Assembly: GCA_027924585.1 (NCBI GenBank)
Contig: BSBM01001929.1
Span: 1 to 64,000 of the forward strand
From: Larix kaempferi
Taxonomy: Eukaryota > Streptophyta > Pinopsida > Pinales > Pinaceae
Reading direction: 5' to 3'
Length of the DNA stretch: 64,000 nucleotides
A program made the position numbers and the translations under genes. The notes beneath the pieces were generated by a model that was given only the letters and a program-made list of their open reading frames with translations, was not told where the DNA came from and searched no databases. This document shows positions 31,881-44,326 of this stretch, piece after piece. The first letter of the stretch is position 1; each line of letters begins with the position of its first letter.

Positions 31881-32883
31881 ACAAAAGCTTATTTAGTAAA
31901 AGGAAATTTGGGTTTGGGAAAAAATCGTAGGGGTAATTGGTGTTTGACTAGGTTTTGGAAACTTTCTGATGGACAGGGAAGCAAAAAATGGGGATTTTAG
32001 AAGCAGGGTGAAAGAATGAGAAAATTTGGCAAAGAGGGACAAAGAAACATAATTAAGAAAGGAACTCAATGGAAACTTTTGAAGGCAATTGGGTGAAATC
32101 AGAAGAAGTTATGGCAAACCCTAAAAATAGACAAATGTGGGATTTCGGGCTTTGGGAAGTGGAATTTGGGATAAGGCCCTCAGGAATGAAATATGGAGAA
32201 TGGGATTGCAGGGTTGTTATTGAAGTTTCAGGGAAAATGGAGTGGAAACAAGGGAGATATGGCCAAAGAGAGGGGTGTCAGTGAATTTTTTATTTTATTT
32301 TTTTTAAAAATTTTTTTAGGAATGGATCTGCAACGGCACGGAAGGGATCTGAAACAAATAGATCTACAACGACGCGGAAGTGATCGAAAAAATAGGGATC
32401 TAAAACGGTGTCGACTGGATCGAAAACAGCTGGATCTGGAGCGACTTTCAGAATGGATCTGAAACAACGCAGCAACAGATCAGCTGAAAATAGATATGGA
32501 CCAAAGGTATGTGTGGCTTCCTAACAGTTCAGGGGTTTCACTCGGCCACCAATGCTGTCTGACGGCTTGCGTATTGGGGCAATACCCCTCACTCCACGGC
32601 TCAGGTAAGACTGATAACCGCTTTGCCACAAACGACAGCTCTTGGTCTACCTCATGGGTGGGAACTAGTCAATCAAGTAGGGGTCATTTCCCTTTTCGCT
32701 AGCAGGTCCTCTCAATGGGATAGCTACTTTGGGGTTCCTGTGGTACTCCTCACAATGAGTTTTAGGGCTTATGCCCAAGTACTTCAGATAGTTAAGCGGA
32801 TAGGGATTATTCCCAGATCCGAAGCTGCAACAGATGCGAAAAAACTTTTTGGCAGAAATTTCACCCAGCGAGCCCAAGAAAGT

Positions 32884-32895
32884 GCTCTGATACCA
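32884..32895 (-). other. Primer-binding site of A2
   Basis: GCTCTGATACCA is the exact reverse complement of the initiator-Met primer site TGGTATCAGAGC. It lies two bases from the LTR. Confidence 0.9.
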
Positions 32896-32897
32896 GA

Positions 32898-33282
32898 TGG
32901 GATGAACCTGCAATAATTAATTAATGAAAACACACGAGATAGCAGAAATAACAGAACTCAGAATCACTTGTATATTGATCGCAGGCCACTTCGAGGGGGC
33001 AACCTCCTTTCAGCAAGCTCAATACAAATAACTTCACGGTGCCTTCATAGGCCTCAACACACACTTATATACTAAGTCTAGGTGCCAATACTATGGGTCA
33101 AAACCACGGGCCAATACAAACTATGGATCAACAATACTATGGGCGACTTACAAAGCATATGCACCAAACAACAATAACACAACTATGGATCAACAAATAC
33201 TACGGGATGACTTACAAAGCATATGTGTTCAACAACAATATACTAACAAAGTAAATAGAAGGGTTGACATGGGTTCCTAGCA
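32898..33282 (-). repeat. A2 5' LTR (385 bp)
   Basis: It has the same 385-bp length as both A1 LTRs and the A3 5' LTR. In plus orientation it starts TGGGATGAACC and ends GGGTTCCTAGCA. The C-element target sequence CTAGG follows at 33283-33287. Confidence 0.93.
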
Positions 33283-34028
33283 CTAGGTAACTAACTGGTG
33301 CTCCATTATTTCCAAGTCTCCCCCTTAATGGAGAATAGAGGAGAGTGGATTGACTTCTACACCTAACATCTCTCTAAACAACTCAAACTTAATCTTTCCA
33401 AAAGGCTTAGTGAAAATATCAGCAGTATTTTCACAAGTGTTACAATACATAAGATCTATTTCATTGGACTGCAACTTTTCTCTAACAAAATGAAACTGAG
33501 CATCAACATGCTTTGTCCTTACATGATAAATCGGATTATCACATTGGATCATTGTAGGTTCCTTTTGTTCTTCTCCAACATCATTAAGAAGTCTTCTCAA
33601 CCAAACAACTTCACAAGTTGTTTCACACAAGGCTTTATAATTTGCTTTAGTAGAAGACAAAGATACAGTAGGCTTCTTTTTACTGCTCCATGAAACAATT
33701 CTGGATCCAATGCCAAACACATATCCAATGGTTGATCTTCGATCACCCGGATTGCCATCCCAATCAGAATCTGATTAACCTTTCAACTCAACATCAGATG
33801 CATCAGTATATTTAATGCCATAATCAAGTGTTCCTTTTAGATACCTGAGTACTACCTTTGCTGCATTCCAATGGCTTTCTTGAGGTTTCACCATAAACTG
33901 AATTAACTCACTCATAGAATATGCAATGTCAGGTCTGGTTGTGGTGAGATAATTCAAGCTTCCCACCATCTGTCTATACATAGTTCCATTCACCTCCTTC
34001 AAACCATCATCACAAGAAAGTTTCACAT
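33283..34028 (-). mobile_element. Fragment of copia element C at the end of duplication unit 1
   Basis: It matches 52813-53556. It contains the end of the C 3' LTR (to about 33314), the polypurine tract, RNase H (33325-33720, with WSSKKKPTVSLSSTKANYKA, TKHVDAQFHFVREKL, ADIFTKPF) and the RT connection region (33775-34026, with VNGTMYRQMVGSLNYLTTTR, PDIAYSMSE). It stops abruptly at 34028, where B extra-ORF sequence starts. Confidence 0.9.
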
Positions 34029-35941
34029 AGTAATAGGTGGTCTTCTTTGTGCACTTGGCTCTTCTGATTTCCCGTTAATACCTGAACCTGATTGCCCCAA
34101 TCCCATATGGGCTACCAATGTATTGACATGCTCCAAAGCTTGGATTATGGTCAACTGCAGTTTTTCTTGCTTGGCCTCGTTCTCAGCGCGAGCCTCTTCC
34201 CATGCTTCATGCACCTTTTTTGCAATAGTCTCGCAATCATCGGGATTCAGTTGCGACCCGGACTCGGGTTTTTTAGCCTTTCTTCTTGTGCGTCGGCTCT
34301 GTGTTTGTGAGGGGCCTTTAGTGGCCTTTCTCTTTGTTGCCGATGCAGCAGAATGTTGACTCTGCCCGTCAGCCTTTTCTTCCACAATGGGCGTTCCAGT
34401 TGGTAGTCCTCCCTTCTTTCCCTTCTTTTTTGTTGTTTCTTCTTTGTCATCCTGATTTGTTCTTGTGTCTTCCTCATCAGTGTCTGGTACATTGATATTT
34501 TCCCGAAGAGGTTATATGTTATGCTCGTAGTCAAAAGCATCGTCAAGTGAAGCGGGAACTTTCCATTCGGGCTCCCATAATTCCATCATTCCCTTGATCG
34601 CGTTCTTGTCCAATCGGTAAAATCCTGGATACCATAAATCCTGCTCCGCTCTGTCGCCTCTTAGCTGAATGAATGTTTGGTGCCTTTTTGATTGAAACCT
34701 AATGATGCAGGTGTATTCATTTGCTAGTGGTTTGGAAATGCGCGGCGTTGCCATAATTGTTTTGCGCAACTGGTGATAGTTAAAAAAAAACACTTCAGCC
34801 ATTTGCCGCTGCCTAGACGCCTTTGGGCTTGCCCATAGATTGGAAAAGCGCGCTCCTTGGACCTGTCCAGCTAAAGTGGCAGCTCCTTGGTCATTATCTG
34901 ACTCTTTCCAGCCTACAAAGGCTATCAACACTAGTAGCCAACTAAAGTGGAACGCTGTTCCATCATCTTGGGTGTCCTGAACATTTTCCAGGAACTCATT
35001 CAATAAGAACTGGCACCAACTGAAAGATTTTCCGCGCAATACATTAGCGGCTGCCTTGATTGCAACTGCAAGTACTTTAGGTGGTGTACACTTGTGCAAT
35101 AGCTTTCCTGCAAGCAACCAGGTCATAAATTGTGTAGCGCGGTTATTGATGTCGACCATTGGGAACCCTCGTCCCTTGAGCACTACGCCGAACTCTTTTA
35201 GTACTTCCGTGCTAATAGCTCTATCTTGCGCTTTCTTTATGAGGAGGTTAGCAGGGTCCTCTCCCTTCTTATTCAATCCAGTGATATGATGAATCGGGTC
35301 GATACTAATGTAAATGCGTGTGTCCAACCGTAGGAATCCTTCATGCACGCAAGTGAGCAGTGTGCGCGCAACAACAGAAAACTCAGCACTCTTGGTAAAG
35401 TAAGGCATTTGTAATAAATTTAACAGGCTTGATGGCCGAATGGCCCTTAGCCATTCTTGATTTTCCATCCTGCCGGTTCCATTCTATTCATCCTTGACCT
35501 AATTGATATAGGCATCTGCATAAACTGTGGGTAACATTTTGGTGTTACCAGCGTATTCTCCAGTAGGTCTTTGTCATCCAGCTTGTAGCTTGGTATGCCA
35601 CCCATCAGATTCTCCTTTATCTTTACCCTGGTAGAGATATCGGGTAGTGGGATTTCATATTTGAAGTTATTTTCTATGTTTAACGGTGGGGCATCGAGCT
35701 TCATTGGGGGAATGTGGTCGGGCACTAGAAAAAATGGTAGAGCTGGAGCCGAAGGTGTCTGCTGTAATGGCACCTCAGAGCCCCCCTTATCTGGAGCTGC
35801 TGTCTCTTTGCCCTTGCTGCTTCATGTAGCTTGCCGTGCTGAACTTCTAGATGGGCCTAGTTTCGTCGCCGTCATTTCTACTGGAATCCTTGCTTGCTCA
35901 AATAAACCAGAAAGACCTGCTAACTCAACCGAGTCGCTCAT
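34029..35941 (-). pseudogene. B2 extra ORF, truncated by the duplication junction
   Basis: The start ATG is at 35941-35939 (MSDSVELAGLSGLFEQARIP). A 318-residue open stretch (34512-35468) gives the best view of the conserved middle domain: IDPIHHITGLNKKGEDPANL, AISTEVLKEFGVVLKGRGFP, NVLRGKSFSWCQFLLNEFLE, FHFSWLLVLIAFVGWKE and DRAEQDLWYPGFYRLDKNAI. The basic, Gln/Lys-rich segment follows (34023-34385 in another frame). The C-terminal coiled coil is missing. The middle domain is rich in helices and shows no catalytic motif that I recognise. Confidence 0.7.
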
Positions 35942-36528
35942 ACAATGCTCTGGTCGCTCGGCTCTCGACTAGTTCAAACAATTCGTAAAAATGGTTAAGT
36001 GGCCGAGTGAGGTCTATTTATAGCCACTGCTAGTCCGGTACGTGGCCTTTCGCAGTGCCCGAGGCCCTTAAATCCCTCTTGATTTCCAATTCATGCGTAG
36101 ATATTGGGCCTGTCAGCCGATCCTTCTCGTAACGCGAACGATGTTTCCTTAAAGGCCAAACGGTTTCCTATCCAGCCAGCTTGTCAAATCCGTTGAATTT
36201 GCGTTAATGGATTAGCCTGCCATCTGGATTTCCGTATGAACTGGTCACTTCGGTCTTTAATAGGTTTTGAAATGTCCCATTCGTCTTTAAATCACGAGTT
36301 TCCCTATTTCCACCAATTCTGTTAACGACCCATTGACTGACCGACAGATGTCATGGTAATGATTTTCATGATAATGCGCTGGCGGTCCAATCGGATGCTT
36401 GGTACAGGACGCACACTGGATGTTATCTTCTGTGCGATTGTCGATCCATCTTTCCTGCTCGACGCGTTTCTGGGCTTGCACTGCGTGTCCACTCTTTTTT
36501 TTTTTTTTTTTTTGCGCGCGCAACTTTA
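35942..36528 (-). other. Spacer between integrase and extra ORF in B2
   Basis: It corresponds to 16843-17450, with no coding frame. It contains T19 on the plus strand (36495-36513), longer than the T13 of unit 1. Confidence 0.5.
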
Positions 36529-37585
36529 TCAGTGTTGCGCAGTAGGATTCTGTGCAGCCGGACTATCATGGTAAAGCTTTAGTCTGCTACCATTTATTAA
36601 ACTTGGTAAAGTATCGCCGGCTAATGTAGCTAACTGGACTTTGCCACCGTTAATAACATTTATTACATTATATGGGCCAAGCCAATGCATCTTAAATTTT
36701 CCAGGAAATTTCATGAATTTAGTATCATATAGGAGGACTAGATCACCTACCTGAAAGTTCTTGTTCTTGATGTGGCGATCATGCCAAGATTTTTCCTGCT
36801 CTTTCTGGACATGTTGGTGGAAACCTGCGACGAAGCGATCTTCCTCTAGCCCAACCAAGTGCAGGCATCTTTCTTCGATTGCTGCGCGATCGACCATGCC
36901 TGTAAACGCTGCTATCCTCAAGCTGGGAACAATGTACTCCATTGGCATTATTGCTTCTTGTCAATAGGCCAACCTGAAGGGTGTATGGCCAGTTAGTTTC
37001 TTGCAAGTAGTCCTGTATGCCCATAGTACAGATGGGATGCACAGGTCCCAATCGTCCCGATAGACATTACATATCTTTGTTAGCGCATTCTCCAACACTT
37101 TGTTAAATGATTCAACAGTTCCATTCGCCTGTGGATGATAAGGCGTGTTGCGCTGATGATGAACGTGGAACTCTTCGGTTAAAGCCTAAGTGGTCTTATT
37201 TAGAAAATGAGTGCCTTGATCACTCATCAATATCTTCAGGCATCCAAACCTTGTGAGGATATTCTCATATATGAATTCCAACAGCTGTAGCTGCACTACA
37301 GTCTTTGACTAGCTTTGCTTCCGCCCATCTGGTGAGGTAATCGGTAGCAGTAATGATATACCTCACACCATTTCTTTTTCCTGGTGGGTTAATAGGACCC
37401 ACAAAATCAATGGCCCACTTCTCAAAGGCCTGCAATGTCAGCTGTGGATTTAATGGAATTTCATCTCTGTGTGACGGCTTCCCTGTCCTTTGACAAACAT
37501 CGCAATTCTGGCAGTGTTCCTTCGAATCCTTATGAATTGTAGGCCACCATAGCCCTGCGCACAATATCTTTTGCGCGGTAGCTCT
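36529..37585 (-). pseudogene. B2 integrase, frameshifted
   Basis: The frame 37265-37564 has the zinc cysteines ([13 protein letters not shown]), WAIDFVGP and [18 protein letters not shown] frameshift follows near 37270. The core continues in another frame with a stop near 37186, and the tail is open at 36529-36948 ([20 protein letters not shown]). The acids of D,D-35-E are largely still readable, but the protein is broken. Confidence 0.82.
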
Positions 37586-39625
37586 TCATGCAAAATGGCC
37601 TCCTGTGACTCCTGAGTGCACATCAGCTAGTATAAACGGTTTCTCGCGCTCTAGCACACATCTGCGCAATACTTCATCTGGTCCCAGTTTGTATAGCTGA
37701 CCTACAATTATAGTGAAGTCTGCCACGCGCACTACCAGCTGTTTCTTCTGCTGTGTAGTGAACTCTGTGGGTGTGAACCCATTGGTAAAAAAATACATGA
37801 TGTCGTGGTAGTACTCATCTGCAACTTGTATGGCGAACAACTGCGCATCAGGCAGATTGTCCTCCAAATTCGTAGGCTCTTCTCCTAATTCGATTCTTGA
37901 CAGATGATCAGGTCCTAAATTCAATCTTCCTGGCTTAACAACAATCTCAAAATCGTACTCCTCAAAGAGTAGTAACCATCTGCATATGCGCCCCCGTAAC
38001 ACTGGCTTATTAACAAGGTATTTCAGGGCAGAGTGGTCAGTGAACATGGAGAAGTGTGCACCAAGTAGGGAGTGCCTGAACTTCTGCAGCGCATATACCA
38101 TTGTGAGTCCTTCTCTTTCAGTAGTAGTATAGTTCTTCTCAGTGGATGATAGCTTTCTACTAGAAAAGGCTATGTGATGATCAATTCCTCCCTCTCCTGG
38201 TTGCACAAGAACAATACCCAATGCTATGCATGATGCGTCCACATGGACGTGAAAAGGATTCTCCCAGTCTGGAAAAACTAGGATTGGCACAGTGACCATT
38301 TTTTCCTTCAATGTGTCGAATCCTTTCTCACAATCCTCATTCCAAATGAATGGTACATCTTTCTTTAGCAGTGTTTCCATAGCTGCGGTTATCTGCGCAT
38401 ACCCTTTTATGATTTTCCTGTAGTAACCGGTATGTCCCAGTGTAGTGCGCAATTGCTTAACTGAATTGGGAGTAGGCAAGTTTACAATGAGTGCAATCTT
38501 AGCAGGGTCTACCAACAAGCCTTGTTTGCATATAATGTGTACCAACAAGACTCCATAGGGTACACAGAAGACACATTTCTTAAAGTTTAATGAAATTTGG
38601 TGCTGTCTGCATTTTTCCAGCATCATCCTGAGGTTCGCGGCATGGTTCTTCAACAGCCCGAAAATGGTCCAATCATTAAAGTAAACCTCTAGAAATTTAT
38701 GTATAAAATCCTTAAATGCTGCGACGACCACTCTAGAGAATATGGCGGGTGCATTCTTCCGGCCAAAGGGCATCACTGTGTATTGGAACGACCCCCATTC
38801 TATAGCAAAAGCTGTATTGTTCGTATCTGCGCAATCAATCCTAATATGATGGTAGCCATAAAATCCATCAGTAAAAGAATAGGCCTCATTCCCTCCAACA
38901 TTATCTAGCTCTTCATCTATAAAAGGTGTAGGGAATGGGTAGTGCATTGAAGTAGCGTTGAATTTTCTGAGGCCCACACAAATTCTGATCTCGCCCTTTG
39001 TTTTCTTGTCCTGGATAACCATCGGGCTTATCAATTCAGATTCTTCAACTGGCTCAATGATTCCTGCATCGAGCATCTTATCAATTTCTTCCCTAACTCG
39101 TTCTTTATAGCGCGGGTTCATTCTATACGGTATTTGTTTCACAGGTTTCCCGCTAGACTTAAGAGGAATTTTCATCACTCCTAAGTCTCCCAAGATACCT
39201 TTCATCTCTGTGAACTTGGTCGGGAATAGTTCTTGATATTCTTGTAATATGTCCGCGATCTCTTCAACTGTATCTTCGTCCCAATAATCTCCAATAGCTG
39301 CAAACCTTGGTGCTTTGCTGGTGCCAATGTTCACTTTCCTTGTTTTCACGGGTCCACTTATGTCTGGAATTTCCAGTGGAAGTCCTTCTACCTCGTGCGA
39401 TCCCTCTGACTTAGGTATCCGGATGTTGCGCGGGTCCTCCTCATCACTATCTGCTGTGTCCTTGATTTCTCCATCAATGTGATAAAGCTCAAGAGCATGT
39501 TCTCGTTTCTCTTCCCATTTACGTTGTAGGCACTCAGGTATGTAGTCTATGCCGAAGAATTGTGCTAGTGTCATGTTTCCTTGTGTACAATCTTGACTGA
39601 ATATTTTTTCCTTAATGATTTGCAA
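37586..39625 (-). pseudogene. B2 RT-RNase H, long open frame with YFND in the RT active site
   Basis: This is the longest open frame in the window (679 residues). It starts in the linker after the gag-like domain (MQIIKEKIFSQDCTQGNMTL) and runs through RT and RNase H to the integrase zinc region. RT motifs: ISPMVIQDKKTKGEIRICVG (Asp to Gly relative to B1), SFTDGFYGYHHIRI, VMPFGRKNAPAIF, and EVYFNDWTIF, where the first Asp of YFDD is Asn. RNase H motifs HVDASCIALG, TTEREGLTM, TDHSALKYL and LGPDHLSR are intact. The Asn would be expected to abolish polymerase activity, so openness here does not mean activity. Confidence 0.9.
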
Positions 39626-39639
39626 CGCATCGTTGATAC

Positions 39640-40270
39640 TTGGATGCTCGTCTTCGAAGCTGAAATCCTACTGGAAGGTCGTAGTGAGGTCCGACCAGTC
39701 CACTGTGCCTCTGCGCAACTCCAAGACTAGGTACCATTTGTTCGGAATTGGTTATTCTAACGTGTGAATGAATAAATGCACCCATTCTGTCTGTGGTCTT
39801 TCCTTCCATGCTCCTGAACAGACCCGAATATGCTCTCTTGGATCCGTCTGTCCATTATATTTCTCAAAGGATAGGGTAACCTTATCAGCAAACCTAATTT
39901 GCATCTTAATTCTACATTGATCCCATGTTGTCAGTATCTTCTTATGCGTAACCCACCATCTGGCAGGTATGCCGCACAATGCCATGTATAGAGCTGAGAC
40001 ATGATGTTCATCCGGAATTACTGCAGTATATTCTTTGATAAAACAATACACATTAGATAAACCATCAAAGGTAGGGATTGGAGTTACCTCTTTTCCAATC
40101 CAACGGAGTGACTTCGTGATCCGTGCGCATTTTCTTGCAGATACTTCATGTAACCTGCTTTGCCAGTTTTCTAGTCTTGCATCTGAATCTGATATGCAAG
40201 AGCTATCACAGTGCCAACTGAGTGTGCCATCTGCAGTTGGATTAACATAGTCAGCAGTATTGGTTGTCAT
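39640..40270 (-). pseudogene. B2 internal gag-like domain
   Basis: It has the same arrangement as in B1: ALYMALCGIPARWWVTHKKI, QCRIKMQIRF, KYNGQTDPREHIRVC, and ERPQTEWVHLFIHTLE followed by a stop at about 39752. The next part (IPNKWYLV, LRRGTVDWSDLTT) follows in the same frame. The shared stop position shows it was already broken before the duplication. Confidence 0.7.
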
Positions 40271-40285
40271 CTTGTAAATGCGGTC

Positions 40286-40900
40286 CAAGTCTTGAGCTCT
40301 GGATTCCTCTTGAATTTTTTCAACATACCGCTCGCCCTGCGAAGGGTCTAATGGCGTGATGACCCTGATATCATTGTCTTCAAATATCGTTTTCATAGTT
40401 TTTAAATCAATAATGGTAGAGTTTGTCATTGCCCAATCGATACCTAGTAGTGCCGGATAAGGATGGTTGTCATCCACGATTTCGATTACTTCAAAATCTG
40501 CATATCTACGCACTCCATCAATGTCAACAATGGTTTTGGGTAATCTTCCCAAAGGTATAACTATCCCTTGGTTAGCCATCCTCAACTGTAGAAGTGACCA
40601 CTATAACTTGGGTTTACCCATCTAATGCCATGTCTGCTTGGTCAAGACATTTACTTTGGATCCAAGATCAAGAATGATTTCATCCATCTCATAGTATCCA
40701 ATCTGTGCAGTGAGTCTCATTTCCCTTCCTATTCTCTTAGGACTCCGAATATTGTGGACTGCACCAATGGCAGCCCCGTTGTCACTATTTGGCTCATACT
40801 GCCTTAGTAGCTTTTCAAATTTCGTAAGAGCATCTGCGCTCTTTAGTAATTTCACACAGCTGCGTAAGAACTAGGCAACAAAGGTCCTTACGTCTGTTGC
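40286..40900 (-). pseudogene. B2 protease
   Basis: EIILDLGSKVNVLTKQTWH lies at about 40622-40700 and the tail PYPALLGIDWAM follows in the frame 39752-40585. A stop after TWH and another upstream near 40870 split it. DLGS is the same as in B1. Confidence 0.7.
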
Positions 40901-41052
40901 CGTATTTGTTTGATCTTGCGCTGTTGGCATATTCTATCTCTGTGGTACTTCACTGTGCAACTATGTTCTGGGGGAGCCAGGTGGCGTTGCCCTGAATATG
41001 TCTCGTGCTTCCTCAAAGGCTCCCGTAGTTTTCTATAAATCTAGACCTGGTG

Positions 41053-44000
41053 TGTTAACACCCATATATTTTTCTACAATATGCAGTTGAATGGAAGTAA
41101 TGGATGGTCAAAATGTACCTGGTAGTGAAACCGAGATATCTTCCATGCTCTAGTGCTAGATGCTAATGGGAAATACTAAGGGGTCTAAGGAGGAACAAAT
41201 GTGCAAAGGATTAGAAAATGTTGAAGTATGGGTATAAATAAACAAGAAACACACTTTATAACCTATAGTCCACCGGTCAAGTAATGGGAAGCTAAGCATT
41301 ACACCAATATACGCCGTATATTTGGCGGGGATCAGATCCACGGCCCTAGTTGAAATACTGCACAGCCAAGTTGCGAGGAAGATAAGAAAAGGGTGGATGC
41401 GATGAGCCTTCCCAGCCAGCCAGGTGTCAGCAGGAGACGTTGTCGCAAGACGAAATATCAAAGGGCGATATATAGGAGTGGGCGCATGCGATGGCATGAA
41501 CTGGAAGAAAGATCCATGGTTCGGAATACTAAAGGGATGTACATCAACAGCTCTCGTAGCATATCGCACAAAGAAGTAGCACACTGGATAAGAAAGGGGT
41601 GGATGCGATGACATTTTCCCGCCTACCAGATGTCATCTCCAGAGCCCATCGCACAAAGAGGGGGAACCATAGTAGGGACCACCTGGGTACATGTGAGGCC
41701 GTCTTGTGGGAAAATGTGGAGAAGAAGGGACGGCATAGATGGAAAGATTAAAACAGATCTGATGGTAAAGACGAATCGAAGGTCAAATCAAGAGATAAAG
41801 AGGTGACAAATCCGACAAAGGGAAACTAGCACGTGGGAGATCAACGATTGAAATTAACGGGCAACCTACCAAGAGAGCCGGCGTTACGAAGACATGGATA
41901 TATATATGAAAACACCTTTCAAAGTTTGCATTTTTACCATTTCTGAAACCTGTCTGAGCAGAAGGGGTTTTTTCCAGAAAAGGATGTTCTAGCCCCGGTA
42001 TAGAATTTTGATGGCTGGTCACCAGGCAGTTGGGTCGAACCGCGAAAGTCTTACTGTTGCACCCTAATAGGGAGGTCCCTGGAGACCCTGTATCATTTTC
42101 GGTCTAGGCTAGAATGGCCTGCGAAGAAGCTATATTTCAAGACCTCGGCAATGTGGGCCTGGAGGTCACCTCAGGAATAACAGTGGTTGCCTTGTTTCGT
42201 CAAATTCCATCCAAAGGTCGTTGGACCTTTGTAACTCCCTGCCTCGGGCCTGACCTGGGCATTAGAGATAATTCCCACGACTTCGCGAACATCCAAAGTA
42301 ATGGTTGCTCTGTCTGAAAGCATAGGTGGGTCAAGATTCAACCCCGATATGAGAGAATTTCTGACCAAAGGTATCCTTCCACAGGTAACATTTTCCCCTG
42401 GTATTAATAGCTTCTGCCCTAGTTTCCGGATAAAGGGAAAGGGTTGGAACAAGCAGGCGAAGAAGACATGTCGCCCCACCTTACTAAGATGAAGATGGAA
42501 GTTTTCAGAGGGTTATAAGAATCCTAAAGGTGCTGGATGCTTATGACTGAGAAGTTGGCAAACGTGTGGAGGCCAGAAAAAGTCTGTAAAGGAAGTGTAA
42601 AAAATGAAATGTCCCTTGCGTGGATTAGAGGTTGGCTCGAAAGGTGATATAGGTAATGTGACCCACGTCTTTCGGAGCGAGCGGGAAAGCATGAGATTAA
42701 GTATTGTCACACGAGAGACATCAGAAGAACAGGCCTGCAAAGGGGATCTCTGAATGTTATCCCAGAGGATTATCGGTATGATGGAAGGCACTTTTTGCAT
42801 CATCATTGGCTATGCCGTCTATCGGGGACGACGTTGCTGAGCATGCTGAAGGTCACCTCAAAACTTGGGCATCACGGTTACCTGATTGAAGAGTCCGATA
42901 GAGCTATCATGGCAATTATGACGACTTGTAGCTGACGTCATCAACGCAGCAGTTATGGATAAGGTTCTCACGTCTTTTATCTGAAGTCGGTATAAAGGAA
43001 AGATGGTGCACCTGGTGGTTCGACCGTTTTCTCTGTTACGATTGGCTCATGGCGAAAGGATGGAAGTGCGAAGTGGTGTTCCTGCTAGAGAAGGTGTGGG
43101 TTGAGATGGAGGAAAAGCCTACCACTCCCTCTCTTATGGTATTCGACCTCATAGAATCTGACTCTGCCAGCGAAGATGAGAAACCTGATGGACGACAAGT
43201 GTCCAAAAGAAAACAGACAAAGAAAGAAGAAGGAGACCTTCGGAATCAAGTGAAGCGGCCAACCGGGTGCAGAAATAGTTCACGATTTTGTAATCTCCAC
43301 TGAGGAAGCAACACCTATCCTACCAGATGGCGCATCACAGGCTGACAGCTCATTGAAAGTGGAAGGTTTCTTTGAATCGCAAGGTCACTTGCGAACCCAG
43401 GGTTAAGACAATCCTCTGTCTATAATATTCTGTTCCTTGTCTTAATCAATATGTTTGAGGCATGACACATATGTAATATTTTTGAATTTTTTGGTGAAAT
43501 GAGGTGTCCTTCTAATATTTCCATTAGGGTGAGAGGTTAGTCAAGCAAGAAGGCTCTGGGCATATATATATGCGATGTAATAGAGTGAATAAGGGTTGAA
43601 AATCTTATGTTGAAAGCTTTTGGTAAATTGAGGATTAGTCTGTAAGACCTTTTTGAGTTGTTTTAATAAAGTTTGCAGAGCTGAAACCTACGTTTTGACA
43701 ACGATTCCTATGTAATTGGTCTGGTAGTCTGTATTTTCTCTCTTCGTAACCCCATTTTGTGTTATTTCTTCCATGCTTGGATTAGGGTAATGATTAAGTG
43801 GAATTCATAGAAATTATGCTTTGCTTAGTTTTTTCCAAGTATTTCACCAACATATTCTACTAAAGTTGATGTAGGATTCATCTTGGTATGCCTTACATTG
43901 ATGGACTGATTCTTTTCTCTTTTGTTCCACAAAATTAAAATTTTTTTGTGTACTAGCTGCTTGCTACTTTGTCCTTGTGAATGCGTTTGGAGAATCTTTG

Positions 44001-44321
44001 TGAATGATGTTTCATAGTTTGTTAAAGGTGACTCCATTGGCCAAACTAAATTTCATATGTTTTCAACCAAACAGTGCGTGAATCATTTTATTTCCAAACA
44101 GAAAACTGATCTTCTGTATAATTGTTGTAATTGAATATCTTGGCCATGAATGCTGGTGTTTCTTTTTCATTATTGACAATCTTGATTATTCCGGTCTTTT
44201 CATGAGATTTTAGAGAGAGCCCTCTTTGTCTATGTTGGGTCAGTAGCACAGGCCAAAGATTGGTTAGTGGTTACCCAGAATTACCCTCTTTCATCCTTGG
44301 GGGTCAATTTCGGTGTTAACA
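41053..44321. mobile_element. E2: second copy of the 3.27-kb insertion
   Basis: It starts TGTTAACACCC and ends GTTAACA, with the same TGGTG duplications (41048-41052 and 44322-44326). It is 3269 bp, one base longer than E1 by my boundaries. It was copied with the 19-kb unit, not inserted independently. Confidence 0.8.
43049..43303 (+). CDS. Small unidentified ORF in E2
   Basis: An 84-residue frame starts MAKGWKCEVVFLLEKVWVEM. An acidic middle (DLIESDSASEDEKPDG) is followed by a basic tail (QVSKRKQTKKEEGDLRNQVK). The TATA-like box of E is about 1.8 kb upstream on the same strand. In E1 a TGA cuts it after the acidic part. No family is recognised, and a chance frame cannot be excluded. Confidence 0.3.
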   Translation: MAKGWKCEVVFLLEKVWVEMEEKPTTPSLMVFDLIESDSASEDEKPDGRQVSKRKQTKKEEGDLRNQVKRPTGCRNSSRFCNLH

Positions 44322-44326
44322 TGGTG

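Larger units (their letters stand above)
28959..33282 (-). mobile_element. A2: copy of A3 by duplication, 3' end deleted
   Basis: On the minus strand it has 5' LTR, primer site, leader array, gag, protease region (duplicated), RNase H and integrase remnants. The 3' LTR and polypurine tract are missing because LTR2 of B is joined directly to the element interior at 28958/28959. The right flank CTAGGTAACTAACTGG is the same C-element site that flanks A3, so A2 and A3 derive from one insertion. The RT and integrase-core deletions are at the same positions as in A1 and A3. Confidence 0.92.
14930..34028. repeat. Tandem segmental duplication, unit 1 (19,099 bp)
   Basis: This unit runs from inside the B extra ORF through integrase, RT, gag, E1, LTR2 and A2 into the RT region of C. 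Unit 2 (34029-53556) repeats it in the same order and orientation. Offsets are about 19,099 at the start and through gag, about 20,160 in the left part of A2, and about 19,530 from the A gag region to the end. Two local changes explain the shifts: a deletion at 28958 and a 622-bp duplication in A2. Confidence 0.93.

Noticed and set aside
33283-34028. Second, independent copia element next to A2
   Set aside because: It matches 52813-53556 and shares the A insertion site CTAGG, so it is a duplicated piece of element C.
36495-36513. T19 run as a terminator or retroposon tail
   Set aside because: It lies at the same place as T13 in unit 1 between integrase and extra ORF, without target duplications. 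It is a length-variable homopolymer within element B.
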